Positions 33,608 to 42,796 are shown, numbered from the stretch's first letter. The stretch is DNA of 64,000 nucleotides from Nitrospinaceae bacterium (GCA_021604505.1 BQJC01000001.1:372001-436000); one strand, 5' to 3'. Translations and numbers: made by a program. Notes: generated from the letters alone by a model not told the origin.

Positions 33608-35752
33608 GTGAAAAACATAAAAAATATAATCATTCTTGCGATCATTGCCGGTTGTTTGTGGGCTTTTTTTCATTACAATCTTGGCCAATACCTGAGTCTT
33701 GACTATATAAAAGGACAGCAAGCCAATTTTTCCGCTTATTATAAGGAAAATGCTTTAGTCGCGATTGGCGCTTACATGCTGGTTTATATCGTGACCACCG
33801 CTCTTTCCCTTCCAGGGGCGGCGCTTCTCACCTTATTGGGCGGGGCGTTATTTGGAATCGTCACGGGAACCATTCTGGTGTCCTTTGCCAGCACCATTGG
33901 CGCGACCCTGGCGTTTCTGGTTTCACGGTTATTGCTCCGCGATTGGGTGCAGAATAAATTTGGCAGTTACCTCAAATCGTTTAATGAGGGGATCAAGAAG
34001 GACGGCGCGTTTTATCTGTTCACCCTGAGGTTGATACCTGCGGTTCCATTTTTCGTCATCAATCTGGTCATGGGCTTGACCCCCATGAAGACCGTTCCGT
34101 TCTTTCTTGTGAGTCAGATAGGAATGCTGGCGGGAACCGTTGTATACGTGAATGCCGGAACGCAACTGGCGCAGATTGAATCTCTGAAAGGAATCCTTTC
34201 TCCGGATCTGATTTTCTCATTTGTCCTTTTGGGAATTTTTCCCCTTTTGGCCAAAAAGCTGGCGGGCTTTTTTAAGGCCAGAAAAGTTTTGAAGGGATAT
34301 GAAAAACCCGAGACGTTTGATTACAACATGGTGGTGATTGGAGCGGGGTCGGCGGGCCTGGTGACCAGTTATATCGGTGCGGCCACCAAAGGGAAAGTGG
34401 CCCTGATCGAAAAACATAAAATGGGCGGAGATTGCTTAAATACCGGATGCGTTCCCAGCAAGGCTCTGATTCGAACCGCAAAATTTTTAGCTGACGTTAA
34501 AAAATCCCAGAGTCTGGGGATAAAGAATGCCAGCGCTGATTTTGAATTTGCCGATGTCATGGAGCGAGTCCAACGGGTGATCAAAACCGTCGAGCCGCAC
34601 GATTCGATCGAGCGTTATACCGGGCTGGGAGTGGAATGTCATACAGGGGAAGCAAAAATAAAATCTCCTTACGAAGTGGAGGTTAACGGAAGTGTCCTCA
34701 CCACCCGGAATATCGTCATCGCCACAGGCGGTCGCCCTGCCGTTCCACCGATTGAAGGGATTGATGAGGTGGACTACCTGACGTCAGACACCGTCTGGGA
34801 CATTCGTGAAAAACCCGAAAAACTTTTAGTCCTGGGTGGCGGTCCTATAGGTTCCGAACTCGCCCAGGCATTCGCGCGGCTGGGATGCCAGGTGACTCAG
34901 GTGCAGCGCAATAACCGGCTGCTGCCAAAAGAAGACCCCGAAGTCTCTGAGATGGTTCTGGAGAGTTTTCAGAAGGACGGGATCAATGTTCTTCTAAACC
35001 ATTCGGCCAGTAAATTCTTTAAACTGGATGGAAAGGATTTTCTGGAGTGCGAGCACAAGGGACAATCGGTCGAAATCGAATTTGATAGCGTTCTGCTGGC
35101 TCTTGGCCGAAAGGCGAATACGAAAGGGTTTGGGTTGCAGGAGCTCGGCGTGGAGTTGAATGCGAACCATACCGTCAATGTCGACGAGTATATGCGAACG
35201 AACTTTCCCAATATTTATGCCTGCGGCGATGTCGCCGGTCCCTATCAATTCACGCACATGGCCGCTCATCAGGCGTGGTATTGCGCAGTGAATTCACTCA
35301 TCAGTCCATTTTACGGGTTCAAGGTTGATTACAATACGGTTCCCTGGTGCACTTACACCGACCCCGAAGTAGCCCGTTGCGGCTTGAATGAAAGCGAAGC
35401 AAAGGAAAAAGGCATTCCGTATGAAGTCACGACTTACGGCATTGATGACCTGGACCGGGCGATCACCGATGAAGCCGCTTATGGAGTCGTCAAAGTCCTG
35501 ACCGTTCCAGGCAAGGACAAAATCATCGGGGTGACCATTGCCGGGCTTCACGCAGGAGATATCATCGCTGAGTATGTTGCGGCGATGAAAAACGGTTTCG
35601 GTATGAATAAAATTTTGGGTACGATCCATATTTATCCGACTCTTGCCGAATCGAACAAATACGCTGCCGGGAACTGGAAGCGAAACCACGTGACGGAAAA
35701 AACCCTGGCCTGGGGAGAGAGGGTCAATCGGTGGAGAAGGCAATATATTTAA
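33608..35752 (+). CDS. VTT-domain membrane protein fused to FAD/NAD(P) disulfide oxidoreductase
   Basis: Fusion of 714 residues. Residues 1-215 form a VTT/TVP38/TMEM64 (SNARE-associated) membrane domain with about six hydrophobic segments and the phrase LRLIPAVPFFVINLVMGL. Residues from about 238 form a complete group I flavoprotein disulfide reductase: FAD site VVIGAGSAGLVTSYIG, redox pair GGDCLNTGC (C276, C281), NAD site VLGGGPIGSELAQAFARLG, and dimerisation domain with HIYPTLAE. It resembles mercuric/dihydrolipoamide reductases but lacks a metal-binding N-terminus. It probably supplies electrons or thiol reduction across or at the membrane; the substrate is unknown. GTG start after TTAGGACAAATC. 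Its last 22 bases overlap the next gene. Confidence 0.88.
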   Translation: MKNIKNIIILAIIAGCLWAFFHYNLGQYLSLDYIKGQQANFSAYYKENALVAIGAYMLVYIVTTALSLPGAALLTLLGGALFGIVTGTILVSFASTIGATLAFLVSRLLLRDWVQNKFGSYLKSFNEGIKKDGAFYLFTLRLIPAVPFFVINLVMGLTPMKTVPFFLVSQIGMLAGTVVYVNAGTQLAQIESLKGILSPDLIFSFVLLGIFPLLAKKLAGFFKARKVLKGYEKPETFDYNMVVIGAGSAGLVTSYIGAATKGKVALIEKHKMGGDCLNTGCVPSKALIRTAKFLADVKKSQSLGIKNASADFEFADVMERVQRVIKTVEPHDSIERYTGLGVECHTGEAKIKSPYEVEVNGSVLTTRNIVIATGGRPAVPPIEGIDEVDYLTSDTVWDIREKPEKLLVLGGGPIGSELAQAFARLGCQVTQVQRNNRLLPKEDPEVSEMVLESFQKDGINVLLNHSASKFFKLDGKDFLECEHKGQSVEIEFDSVLLALGRKANTKGFGLQELGVELNANHTVNVDEYMRTNFPNIYACGDVAGPYQFTHMAAHQAWYCAVNSLISPFYGFKVDYNTVPWCTYTDPEVARCGLNESEAKEKGIPYEVTTYGIDDLDRAITDEAAYGVVKVLTVPGKDKIIGVTIAGLHAGDIIAEYVAAMKNGFGMNKILGTIHIYPTLAESNKYAAGNWKRNHVTEKTLAWGERVNRWRRQYI

Positions 35753-36558
35753 AAAAGTTTGTTTTTTCCATCCTTCTCATTGCAGGTTTGTTAATTTGGC
35801 AAAACGTTGCTGCCGAGGAGTTAAAGGGTAAACAAACTCCCAGGGGCATGGTATGGATCCCTTCCGGTGAGCTCCATCGAGGTTCAGATTCCAGGCAAGG
35901 CTATCGTATTTGTCTCAAGAATAACAAAGACTGCAAAGAGTCCTGGTTTCAGGATGAGGAACCCGCTCACGCCGTTAGATTGGATGGCTTTTACATCGAT
36001 ACCCACGAAGTGACCCAAAAGCAATTCCAAAGCGTTATGGGAGACAATCCTTCCGACTACAAAGGCCCAGACTTACCGGTGGAACGGGTCAACTGGCACG
36101 AGGCCGCAGAGTATTGCAAACGGGTGGGTAAGCGTCTTCCCACCGAAGCAGAATGGGAATGGGCTGCCAGAGGCGGTAAGCGGACCGCGTTTCCCTGGGG
36201 AGACGAGGCGGAATCCGGAAAAGCCAATTTTTGCGATCAACAATGCAGCAAACGATGGAAGGAAAAGCAGTTTGATGACGGTTATCGTCACACCGCTCCA
36301 GTTGGAAGTTTCCCGGCCAACGGATATGGAGTGTTTGACATGGCCGGTAACGTCTATGAGTGGGTCGCGGATTGGTACGCGGAGGACTATTATTCAAAAT
36401 CCCCACGCGACAATCCGAAAGGTCCTGAAAGCGGAAATCGAAAGTTGATCCGCGGCGGGTCCTGGATAAACTATTCGACGGGAATTCGGCCCGCCGATAG
36501 AACCGAAGCGAAGACAAAGGCACGATTGAATTTTGTCGGATTCCGATGTGCTTTATAA
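35731..36558 (+). CDS. Exported formylglycine-enzyme-like (SUMF1 fold) protein
   Basis: Protein of 275 residues, paralogue of the one at 4815 but without TPRs. It has a signal peptide (FVFSILLIAGLLIWQNVAA), then a single FGE-sulfatase domain: MVWIPSGELHRGSD, RLPTEAEWEWAARGG, MAGNVYEWVADWY, NFVGFRCAL. The sequence after RGGSW is INYSTGIRPADR, again without the catalytic Cys pair, so it should not make formylglycine. It shares the ANFCD-X2-C loop and the TAPVGSFPAN phrase with the first copy. It starts with GTG within the end of the FAD fusion gene (22-base overlap), with GAGAGAGGG upstream. Coupling suggests it works in the same process; NirV and EgtB are distant members of the fold. Confidence 0.82.
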   Translation: MEKAIYLKKFVFSILLIAGLLIWQNVAAEELKGKQTPRGMVWIPSGELHRGSDSRQGYRICLKNNKDCKESWFQDEEPAHAVRLDGFYIDTHEVTQKQFQSVMGDNPSDYKGPDLPVERVNWHEAAEYCKRVGKRLPTEAEWEWAARGGKRTAFPWGDEAESGKANFCDQQCSKRWKEKQFDDGYRHTAPVGSFPANGYGVFDMAGNVYEWVADWYAEDYYSKSPRDNPKGPESGNRKLIRGGSWINYSTGIRPADRTEAKTKARLNFVGFRCAL

Positions 36559-36570
36559 GGACACCAGAAA

Positions 36571-37926
36571 TCACATCACCCCATAAGCCAGCATGGCATC
36601 AGCGACCTTGACAAATCCGCCGATGTTGGCTCCCTTCACATAGTTGACGTAGATTCCATCCTCTTCAACCCCGTATTTCAGGCACCTCCGGTGAATATTT
36701 GCCATGATTTCTTTAAGACGATGGTCCAACTCTTCGTGGGTCCATGCCAGGCGAATGCTGTTCTGGGTCATTTCAAGTCCGGAGACCGCCACACCACCGG
36801 CGTTTGCGGCCTTTCCCGGAGCAAAAGGAATTTTAGCGTCCAGGAAGACCCGCATGGCTTCCCTGGAGTTTGGCATATTTGCGCCCTCTGCAAGTGCCAG
36901 AAGGCCATTTTTTACCAGCTGTTTGGCGTCTTCTTCATCAATCTCGTTCTGTGTCGCGCAGGGAAACGCCAGATCGCATTTAATGTTCCAGGGTTTTTTC
37001 TTGGCAAAGTATTTACACTTGTAAAAATCCGCATACTCCTTAATGCGTCCACGGCGAACGTTTTTCAGTTCGATGATGTAAGCCAGTTTTTCTTCATTGA
37101 TTCCATCAGAATCGTGAATGAACCCCGAAGAATCTGACATCGCGACCACCTTGCCGCCCAATTGTATTATTTTTTCCACCGCGTAAGTGGCAACGTTTCC
37201 TGAACCCGAAACCACACACACCTTGTCTTTGATCGAATCGCCGCGATGATTCAAAACCTCTTCCATAAAATAGGCGCACCCGTAACCGGTGGCTTCTTTG
37301 CGGATCAGGCTCCCGCCGAATTCGATGGCTTTGCCGGTGAGGGTTCCCGTGAACTCATTTCTCAACCGTTTGTATTGCCCAAAAAGATAGCTGATTTCCC
37401 GGGCGCCCACGCCGATGTCGCCTGCGGGGATATCGATGTTTTCACCGATGTGTTTGGCAAGTTCGGTCATGAAAGACTGGCAAAAGCGCATCACCTCGCG
37501 GTCGGACTTTCCCTTCGGGTTAAAATTTGAACCGCCTTTGCCGGCTCCCATAGGAAGCGTGGTCAGGCTGTTTTTGAAAGTCTGTTCAAATCCCAGAAAT
37601 TTCAGGATACTCAAATTGACGGTGGGGTGAAACCGGAGCCCCCCCTTGTAAGGACCGATGGCATTGTTGAATTGGACCCGGTAGCCGCGGTTGACTCGGA
37701 AATCGCCTTCGTCATCTTCCCACACCACGCGGAATATGATGGTGCGGTCAGGTTCCGTCATGCGTTCGAGGATGCGTGGCGCAAGGTATTTGGGATTTGC
37801 GTTGATATAGGGAATGACAAATTCGGCGAATTCCATGACGGCTTCATGAAATTCAGGTTCTTCAGGGTTTTTTTTAATCAAACCTTCGCGAAATCCGTCC
37901 AGTGTCAAATCAGGCAAACTGTTCAC
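36571..37926 (-). CDS. gdhA: NADP-type glutamate dehydrogenase
   Basis: Hexameric-type glutamate dehydrogenase of 451 residues, the standard small (about 450) class that is usually NADPH-dependent and assimilates ammonium into 2-oxoglutarate. The active-site region PMGAGKGGSNFNPKGKS carries the catalytic lysines. FHPTVNLSILKFLGFEQ and the nucleotide-binding SGSGNVATYAVEKIIQLGG are intact. It starts with GTG at 37926 with AAAGGAGTTTAAA upstream, which settles the start. It converges with the FGE-like gene with only 12 bases between. It stands alone as a single transcript. Confidence 0.95.
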   Translation of the reverse strand: MNSLPDLTLDGFREGLIKKNPEEPEFHEAVMEFAEFVIPYINANPKYLAPRILERMTEPDRTIIFRVVWEDDEGDFRVNRGYRVQFNNAIGPYKGGLRFHPTVNLSILKFLGFEQTFKNSLTTLPMGAGKGGSNFNPKGKSDREVMRFCQSFMTELAKHIGENIDIPAGDIGVGAREISYLFGQYKRLRNEFTGTLTGKAIEFGGSLIRKEATGYGCAYFMEEVLNHRGDSIKDKVCVVSGSGNVATYAVEKIIQLGGKVVAMSDSSGFIHDSDGINEEKLAYIIELKNVRRGRIKEYADFYKCKYFAKKKPWNIKCDLAFPCATQNEIDEEDAKQLVKNGLLALAEGANMPNSREAMRVFLDAKIPFAPGKAANAGGVAVSGLEMTQNSIRLAWTHEELDHRLKEIMANIHRRCLKYGVEEDGIYVNYVKGANIGGFVKVADAMLAYGVM

Positions 37927-38520
37927 TTTAAACTCCTTTGAAATTCAGTCGCATTTACATGCGCCAGTAGCAATTTTTTCGCTGTACGTAAGGATCGTTG
38001 AGAGACATCGACTTGAAGTTAGGTCAATCTTCGAAAAAGACGAATCGACCCGAAAGTGTGATTGCCGGGATTATATCACCCAAATCTTACATTCCTGAAT
38101 CCAGGAGGAAAAATTTATCCAAAACAGCTTTCACGCCCAATGTTGCAGACAGGACCACCGAACGATTGAAAATCGATGGAAAGGTTCAGGCCTGGACCCA
38201 GGTGACGGGAAAAGTTGCCGGATTGAACGGGTACATTAAAGGGATGGTCAAGAAAAGGAGCCGAAGCAATGATTCAGGTTGCAAGGGTTTCAGGGGTGGC
38301 CCGGAGCAGGGAGTGAGTTTCGTTTGGAGGAATTTTTAAATATAAATCCCGTTTGATCCCATGGCAAGGGCGGGCAGCTATCGGCTGAGATTTTTGATTC
38401 ACAAAAAAGTTGCTTTTTCAAATGGTTATAGCTGTTTTTTGAGATCCTCTGCGTGACGTCGGGCCCTGTTTTCAGGTCCGTCTTATTTTTCTTCCATTTT
38501 AATTCCCTATTTCGGGATAT
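37927..38520. other. Intergenic region; one weak ORF only
   Basis: About 600 bases between gdhA and the cold-shock leader. A plus-strand open frame at 37998-38339 (113 codons from TTG) has no ribosome-binding site at its start and no recognised family. It reads RLKIDGKVQAWTQVTGKVAG in its best part and may be a decayed or spurious gene. An AGGAGG occurs at 38101-38106, but only a very short ORF follows it. The gdhA promoter must be in the left part on the minus strand; no clear boxes stand out. Confidence 0.5.
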
Positions 38521-38662
38521 CTGTGGTACGATCGATCCAGTAAGATGGGTTGACGAAAGTCAATAGGTCGCGGTTTCCTTAAGGGAAACGTGCTCAGGGC
38601 GAGATGGAGTAAAACAATTTCAGGTTTTATTTTGCAGGCCATCCATCCGGATGGCTTTTTTT
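38521..38662 (+). ncRNA. Candidate structured small RNA or terminated leader upstream of cold-shock gene
   Basis: The segment has no reading frame but folds well on the + strand. TTGAC-GAAA-GTCAA (38550-38563) is a five-pair hairpin with a GNRA tetraloop. GTTTCC/GGAAAC (38573-38578, 38584-38589) lies inside an outer TCGC/GCGA pairing (38568-38571, 38599-38602). A strong terminator ends it at 38662. GATGG occurs at 38544-38548 and 38603-38607 and could pair with CCATC in the terminator arm, which would allow attenuation. I could not match it to a known riboswitch class. It is either a stand-alone small RNA or a regulated leader for the cold-shock gene 107 bases on. Confidence 0.45.
38638..38662 (+). 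terminator. Intrinsic terminator of the candidate RNA
   Basis: GCCATCC (38638-38644) pairs perfectly with GGATGGC (38649-38655) around an ATCC loop, followed by seven T residues. It lies upstream of the cold-shock gene, so it either ends a small RNA or controls entry into that gene. Confidence 0.8.
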
Positions 38663-38769
38663 GTCCTCAAACGGTCCGCAAAAAGCCCTTTGAATAACCA
38701 ACCCAAAACAAAAATTGGAAGCGCTGTGTTTAGCAATTGCGTTTCCGCAAATGCAGGAGAAGATAGAGC

Positions 38770-38970
38770 ATGTCACAAGGTACAGTAAAGTGGTTTAATG
38801 AGAGTAAAGGTTATGGTTTTATTGAGTCTGAGAGCGGAAAAGATCTCTTTGTTCATTTTTCGGAAATCCAAACGGAAGGGTTTAAGACTCTAAGGGAAGG
38901 GCAGACCGTTGAATTTGAGGAGGGCATGGGCCAGAAAGGTCCACAAGCCACAAAAGTTGTGCCGAAATAA
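38770..38970 (+). CDS. Cold-shock domain protein (CspA family)
   Basis: Small OB-fold nucleic-acid-binding protein of 66 residues, the normal size. RNP1 reads SKGYGFIE and RNP2 DLFVHFSE; the N-terminal GTVKWFNE is typical. It binds single-stranded RNA and acts as an RNA chaperone, often during cold or growth transitions. GGAG lies ten bases before the ATG. The upstream structured RNA and terminator hint at regulation in the leader, which is known for cold-shock genes. It is followed by a strong terminator, so it is monocistronic. An RhlE-type helicase gene is near, a common functional pairing. Confidence 0.96.
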   Translation: MSQGTVKWFNESKGYGFIESESGKDLFVHFSEIQTEGFKTLREGQTVEFEEGMGQKGPQATKVVPK

Positions 38971-38992
38971 AAAAATACCTTAAAAAACATTG

Positions 38993-39025
38993 ACCGGCGG
39001 AGGGTCCCCTCCGCCGGTTTTTTTT
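38993..39025 (+). terminator. Strong intrinsic terminator of the cold-shock gene
   Basis: ACCGGCGGAGG (38993-39003) pairs over eleven bases with CCTCCGCCGGT (39008-39018) around a GTCC loop, followed by a run of eight T residues. It is a textbook rho-independent terminator 22 bases after the stop codon. Confidence 0.95.
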
Positions 39026-39070
39026 AACCAGAGTTGGGTGATTTAAAGACAAAAGGAAACGAGTGAAAAA

Positions 39071-39250
39071 ATGCATGAAGTCAAGGTTTACGACAGCGCC
39101 GGAAATTTAAAAAAAGTGATTTCTGTAAAAAAACTGAACGAAAGATCGGACCAAATGTTTAAAACCCCGTCCCTTTATCAAAAAGGTTTGAAGAAAATAA
39201 AACCTTCACCCCAAGCTACGGATATCCGCGCCAAAAATAAGGCCCTCTGA
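39071..39250 (+). CDS. Small basic hypothetical protein
   Basis: A 59-residue ORF starts at ATG 39071 with AAAGGAAACGAG upstream. The product reads MHEVKVYDSAGNLKKVISV at the start, a beta-hairpin-like segment with a D-x-x-G-N turn, and continues with a Lys-rich stretch (YQKGLKKIKPSP). There are no Cys residues, membrane segments or signal. I recognise no family, but the balanced codon use, ribosome-binding site and position between cold-shock and helicase genes make it likely to be expressed. It could bind RNA, by composition only. Confidence 0.6.
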   Translation: MHEVKVYDSAGNLKKVISVKKLNERSDQMFKTPSLYQKGLKKIKPSPQATDIRAKNKAL

Positions 39251-39436
39251 AAAGAATCATTGCGCTTAACAGATTGAGCCAATAACGCTTCCCCATTGAT
39301 TTGGGGAGCCCTGATTTTTATCGGCAATGCTCATCAGATGGACTGGTGGAGGTGACGACGCCCGTGTGCGGAATTTCGCTTTACCCATCCTCAATCGCAG
39401 TTTATTTCACAATTAATACCAAAGGAAAATACGTTA

Positions 39437-40792
39437 ATGCATTCATCCATTTCCCCCGTTCGAGGGGGATTCGATAATTTAAATTTGATCGGTCCAATCT
39501 GCCGTGCCGTTCGTGAAGAGAAATACGCCATTCCCACGCCGATTCAAATGCAAGCCATCCCACACCTTTTAGAAGGCCGCGACTTGTTGGGGTGCGCCCA
39601 AACGGGAACAGGAAAAACCGCGGCCTTTGCCCTGCCCATATTGCAGCGATTGGCGGAGTCGCCAAACCCTCCCGGCCCCAAAGGGATGCGGGCGTTGATC
39701 CTGACGCCCACGAGGGAACTGGCGGTGCAGATCAGCGACAGTTTTCGCATTTACGGAAGATATTTGAAATTAGGTCAAACGGTTATATACGGGGGAGTCA
39801 ATTACCCGTCACAAATTCGAGCTCTATCGCGCGGTCTGGATATCGTTGTGGCCACCCCTGGACGGTTACTTGATCTTTTCGATCAAGGTTATGTGCGAAT
39901 GGACAAAATCGATGTGATGGTTTTGGACGAAGCGGATCGGATGCTGGACATGGGTTTTCTTCCCGATATCCGAAAAATCTTTTCGGCGATTCCCGCTGAG
40001 CGTCAGACGATGCTTTTTTCCGCGACCCTTCCCGAAGAGATCGTCAAGATCACCAAAAGGTTTCTCAACGATCCCGTCCGGGTCAGTGTTTCGCCACCTT
40101 CCAGCACGGTGGAGAAAATTGATCAGCGGGTTTTGTTTGTGGACCGGGAAAACAAAAGCGCTTTGCTCGATTCGGTTCTTCAGGACGAAAGTTTTTTCAG
40201 AGTGCTTGTGTTCGCACGCACCAAGCACGGGTCCAACCGAATCGTTAAAAATTTGAGCAAAAGCCGAATCAAGGCCGTTGCGATTCATGGTAATAAATCT
40301 CAATCTGCAAGACTGCAGGCCTTGAAACAGTTTCGTTCCGGAAAAGTGCGGGTGTTGGTGGCGACAGACATTGCCTCTAGAGGGCTTGATGTGGAGGGGA
40401 TCACTCACGTTATTAATTACGAGCTTCCCAATGAAGCTGAAAGCTACGTGCATCGAATTGGACGGACGGCACGGGCAGGGGCTCAAGGCGTGGCCATTTC
40501 GTTTTGTGACGCAGGGGAGCGTGGTTATTTGCGGGAAATTGAAAAGGTGACCAATCGCGTTGTCACGGTGATGACAGATCATCCCTTTCATTCCCAAGCC
40601 GTGGCATCTTCGGCCAAACGCCAACGAGTTAAAATGAGTCCGTCGTCAGGGAAAAATAGAAACGGAACCCCGAAAAGAACGGGACAACCTTCTGGAGAAG
40701 GAAAAAAATCCTTCAAACCCCGAAAACGCTCGACGGGAGTTTCAGGAAAAAATAAAGCGGAGTTTCAGCGAAGGTCTCGAAACCTTCGATAG
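39437..40792 (+). CDS. rhlE: DEAD-box RNA helicase (RhlE type)
   Basis: ATP-dependent RNA helicase of 451 residues. It has the Q motif ([20 protein letters not shown]), Walker [21 protein letters not shown] box [16 protein letters not shown] (FSATLPEE) and the second RecA domain with [14 protein letters not shown] and [10 protein letters not shown]. After about residue 385 the tail is basic and low complexity, typical of RhlE. It unwinds structured RNA in ribosome assembly or mRNA decay and is often cold-induced. AAAGGA stands ten bases before the ATG. The proximity to the cold-shock gene fits shared use, although a terminator separates them. Confidence 0.93.
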   Translation: MHSSISPVRGGFDNLNLIGPICRAVREEKYAIPTPIQMQAIPHLLEGRDLLGCAQTGTGKTAAFALPILQRLAESPNPPGPKGMRALILTPTRELAVQISDSFRIYGRYLKLGQTVIYGGVNYPSQIRALSRGLDIVVATPGRLLDLFDQGYVRMDKIDVMVLDEADRMLDMGFLPDIRKIFSAIPAERQTMLFSATLPEEIVKITKRFLNDPVRVSVSPPSSTVEKIDQRVLFVDRENKSALLDSVLQDESFFRVLVFARTKHGSNRIVKNLSKSRIKAVAIHGNKSQSARLQALKQFRSGKVRVLVATDIASRGLDVEGITHVINYELPNEAESYVHRIGRTARAGAQGVAISFCDAGERGYLREIEKVTNRVVTVMTDHPFHSQAVASSAKRQRVKMSPSSGKNRNGTPKRTGQPSGEGKKSFKPRKRSTGVSGKNKAEFQRRSRNLR

Positions 40793-40841
40793 GCAACGTG
40801 ACTGAAAAATATTTTTCGAATCAGGAGGACCATTATCAGGG

Positions 40842-41111
40842 TCATTTGGAGTCCGCCCGGTCCATTTCCACGTTATGTTCTTGAACCAGTAAACTGCCAA
40901 TCAAACTGCTGATTTGTTCATCGGTGCCGTAGGTGAAAACCCGTTCAATGCGGTTTTTGTAATCCGAAAATTTTTTTCGATTATTAAATTCATTTTTTTT
41001 GCTGACTTCAAAATGGACCACTGAGATGCATTTGGTGATCACGTTTTTTTGAAAATCATCTCCGTTCGCTAGTATATAGTCCAGTTTGTTTTTCACCTCG
41101 CATTCGCTCAT
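40842..41111 (-). CDS. Small hypothetical protein
   Basis: Protein of 89 residues with no signal or membrane segment, mixed helix/strand, Lys- and Asn-rich (EVKNKLDYILANGDDFQKNV, then KKFSDYKNRIERVFTYGTDE). GGAGACAACA sits just before the ATG and supports translation. It is convergent with the helicase gene. I do not recognise the family. Its acidic/basic alternation suggests a small soluble protein, perhaps a regulator or binding partner. Nothing about its role can be inferred from context. Confidence 0.6.
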   Translation of the reverse strand: MSECEVKNKLDYILANGDDFQKNVITKCISVVHFEVSKKNEFNNRKKFSDYKNRIERVFTYGTDEQISSLIGSLLVQEHNVEMDRADSK

Positions 41112-41475
41112 TGTTGTCTCCGATCAATTGCAGTTTAGCGGCCAAAACCTTCGGGAATTCTTATTTCCAGTAAATTAAGGGAAATTATGATGAATTTTTG
41201 GACGTTTTTGAAGGAAGTGGATCACATGTTTTTGTGATCGGTGGCACCTTTTTTCAAATGAAATTTTTCTTGTCTGGATATTTTGTTTGGTTTTCACTCC
41301 TCAATCGCAGGCTCCCGTAAAAATGGAGCCAGTAGACAAAGATTGTTAAAAAGCAGAAACCTGTAATATCATACGTTGTTGTTTTGCTTAATCGAAAGTT
41401 CCGGTTGAGTTTGAACGAGGATTAATAAATCTTGCTTTGAAATGGATAGAAGTTTTCTCAAGGAGGCCAGGGTTT
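41112..41475. other. Divergent intergenic region with one perfect inverted repeat
   Basis: This 364-base gap should hold promoters for the small minus-strand gene and the inositol-phosphate synthase gene. GATCACA-N6-TGTGATC (41220-41239) is a perfect seven-base inverted repeat, followed by GGTG-GCACC and six T residues. It could be an operator or a weak terminator. AAGGAGG at 41459-41466 is the ribosome-binding site that fixes the start of the next gene at GTG 41476. I see no other gene. Confidence 0.5.
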
Positions 41476-42696
41476 GTGAATCAAATAATGAGACCATCGG
41501 CAAATAAAATCAAAATTGCAATCATCGGCATCGGCAATTGCGCAAGCTCATTAGTACAGGGGGTGCATTTTTACAGGGGCGCGGATGCGAACCAAACCAT
41601 CGGTCTGATGCATTGGGAAATCGGCGGCTATCGGCCCGAAGATATTGAAGTCGTGGCGGCGTTCGATACCGATGCAAGAAAAGTTGGGAAGGATGTTGCA
41701 GAGGCGATCTTTGCTGAACCCAATTGCACGAAAGTATTTCACCCGGATATTCCAGCTCTCAATGTCCCGGTCAGTATGGGAAAAATTCTGGACGGATTCT
41801 CCGAGCACATGAAAGATTATGAGGAAAAAAATTCCTTTGTTCTTTCCGATGCCAAAGAACCTGACCAAAAAGACGTGATCCGGGTTCTGCGTGAATCAGG
41901 AGCCGAAATTCTCGTAAACTATTTGCCGGTGGGTTCTGAAGAGGCCACGCGTTTTTACGCGGAATGTGCTTTAGAAGCCGGGCTGGGGTTCATCAACAAT
42001 ATTCCGGTTTTTATTGCCAGCAATCCCGAATGGGCCGAGCGTTTCGAAGCTAAAAATCTCCCCCTGATTGGCGACGATATCAAATCGCAATTTGGAGCCA
42101 CGATCACTCACCGGGCTTTGACCGATCTGTTCAAGAAGCGAGGGGTGAAGCTGGAGAACACCTATCAGCTCAATACCGGAGGCAATACCGATTTTTTGAA
42201 CATGCTCAACCGCAAGCGGCTGGCATCAAAAAAGACCTCCAAAACGGAAGCCGTCCAATCCGTTACCGCAAGGCGCCTCGAACCCGATCATATCCACATC
42301 GGTCCCAGTGATTATGTGCCCTGGCAGAAGGATAACAAACTCTGCTTCATCCGCATGGAGGGGAAGCTTTTCGGAGATGTGCCCATGAACCTGGAGCTCA
42401 GGCTTTCTGTTGAAGATTCACCGAACTCCGCCGGAGTGGCCATCGACACCATCCGTTGCGCTAAGTTAGCCATCGACCGCGGTCAGGGTGGCATTCTCAC
42501 AGCGGTGTCGGCGTATTTCTGCAAGCATCCGCCCCGGCAGTACACAGATGATGAAGCTTACAATATGACGGAAGCTTTTATCAACCCGCCCCAAAACGAG
42601 AATCAGAAAACCTCCAACCTAAGCGATGAGGAGGAGGCAGGAGAAATGATTCTTAAGCCGGTGCTTAAAGCGCGCTCGAACAACAAGAATTCCTGA
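41476..42696 (+). CDS. ino1: Inositol-3-phosphate synthase (myo-inositol-1-phosphate synthase)
   Basis: NAD-dependent enzyme that isomerises glucose-6-phosphate to inositol-3-phosphate, 406 residues from the chosen GTG. The NAD-binding motif IIGIGNCASSLVQG and the family phrases FDTDARKVGKDV, GDDIKSQFGATITHR and LNTGGNTDFLNM mark the short prokaryotic/archaeal class related to mycobacterial Ino1. A TTG 13 codons upstream is in frame but lacks a ribosome-binding site, whereas GTG 41476 has AAGGAGG nine bases ahead. Products would feed inositol lipids or the compatible solute di-inositol phosphate. It is a single gene with no pathway neighbour here. Confidence 0.92.
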   Translation: MNQIMRPSANKIKIAIIGIGNCASSLVQGVHFYRGADANQTIGLMHWEIGGYRPEDIEVVAAFDTDARKVGKDVAEAIFAEPNCTKVFHPDIPALNVPVSMGKILDGFSEHMKDYEEKNSFVLSDAKEPDQKDVIRVLRESGAEILVNYLPVGSEEATRFYAECALEAGLGFINNIPVFIASNPEWAERFEAKNLPLIGDDIKSQFGATITHRALTDLFKKRGVKLENTYQLNTGGNTDFLNMLNRKRLASKKTSKTEAVQSVTARRLEPDHIHIGPSDYVPWQKDNKLCFIRMEGKLFGDVPMNLELRLSVEDSPNSAGVAIDTIRCAKLAIDRGQGGILTAVSAYFCKHPPRQYTDDEAYNMTEAFINPPQNENQKTSNLSDEEEAGEMILKPVLKARSNNKNS

Positions 42697-42796
42697 GCCT
42701 GCATGTTTGCTGTTCCGGTTGGTTTAAAAGGGCCTTTCTAAATATCCTCTTGCCCCGAATGATTGACTCCCAATTCTAATAGTTAGGGCGGATCTT

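Noticed and set aside
37998-38339. 113-codon frame from TTG after gdhA
   Set aside because: No start signal or family; described only as part of the intergenic region.
41220-41239. CRP-like site
   Set aside because: The inverted repeat is GATCACA-N6-TGTGATC, the opposite order of half-sites to the CRP consensus TGTGA-N6-TCACA.
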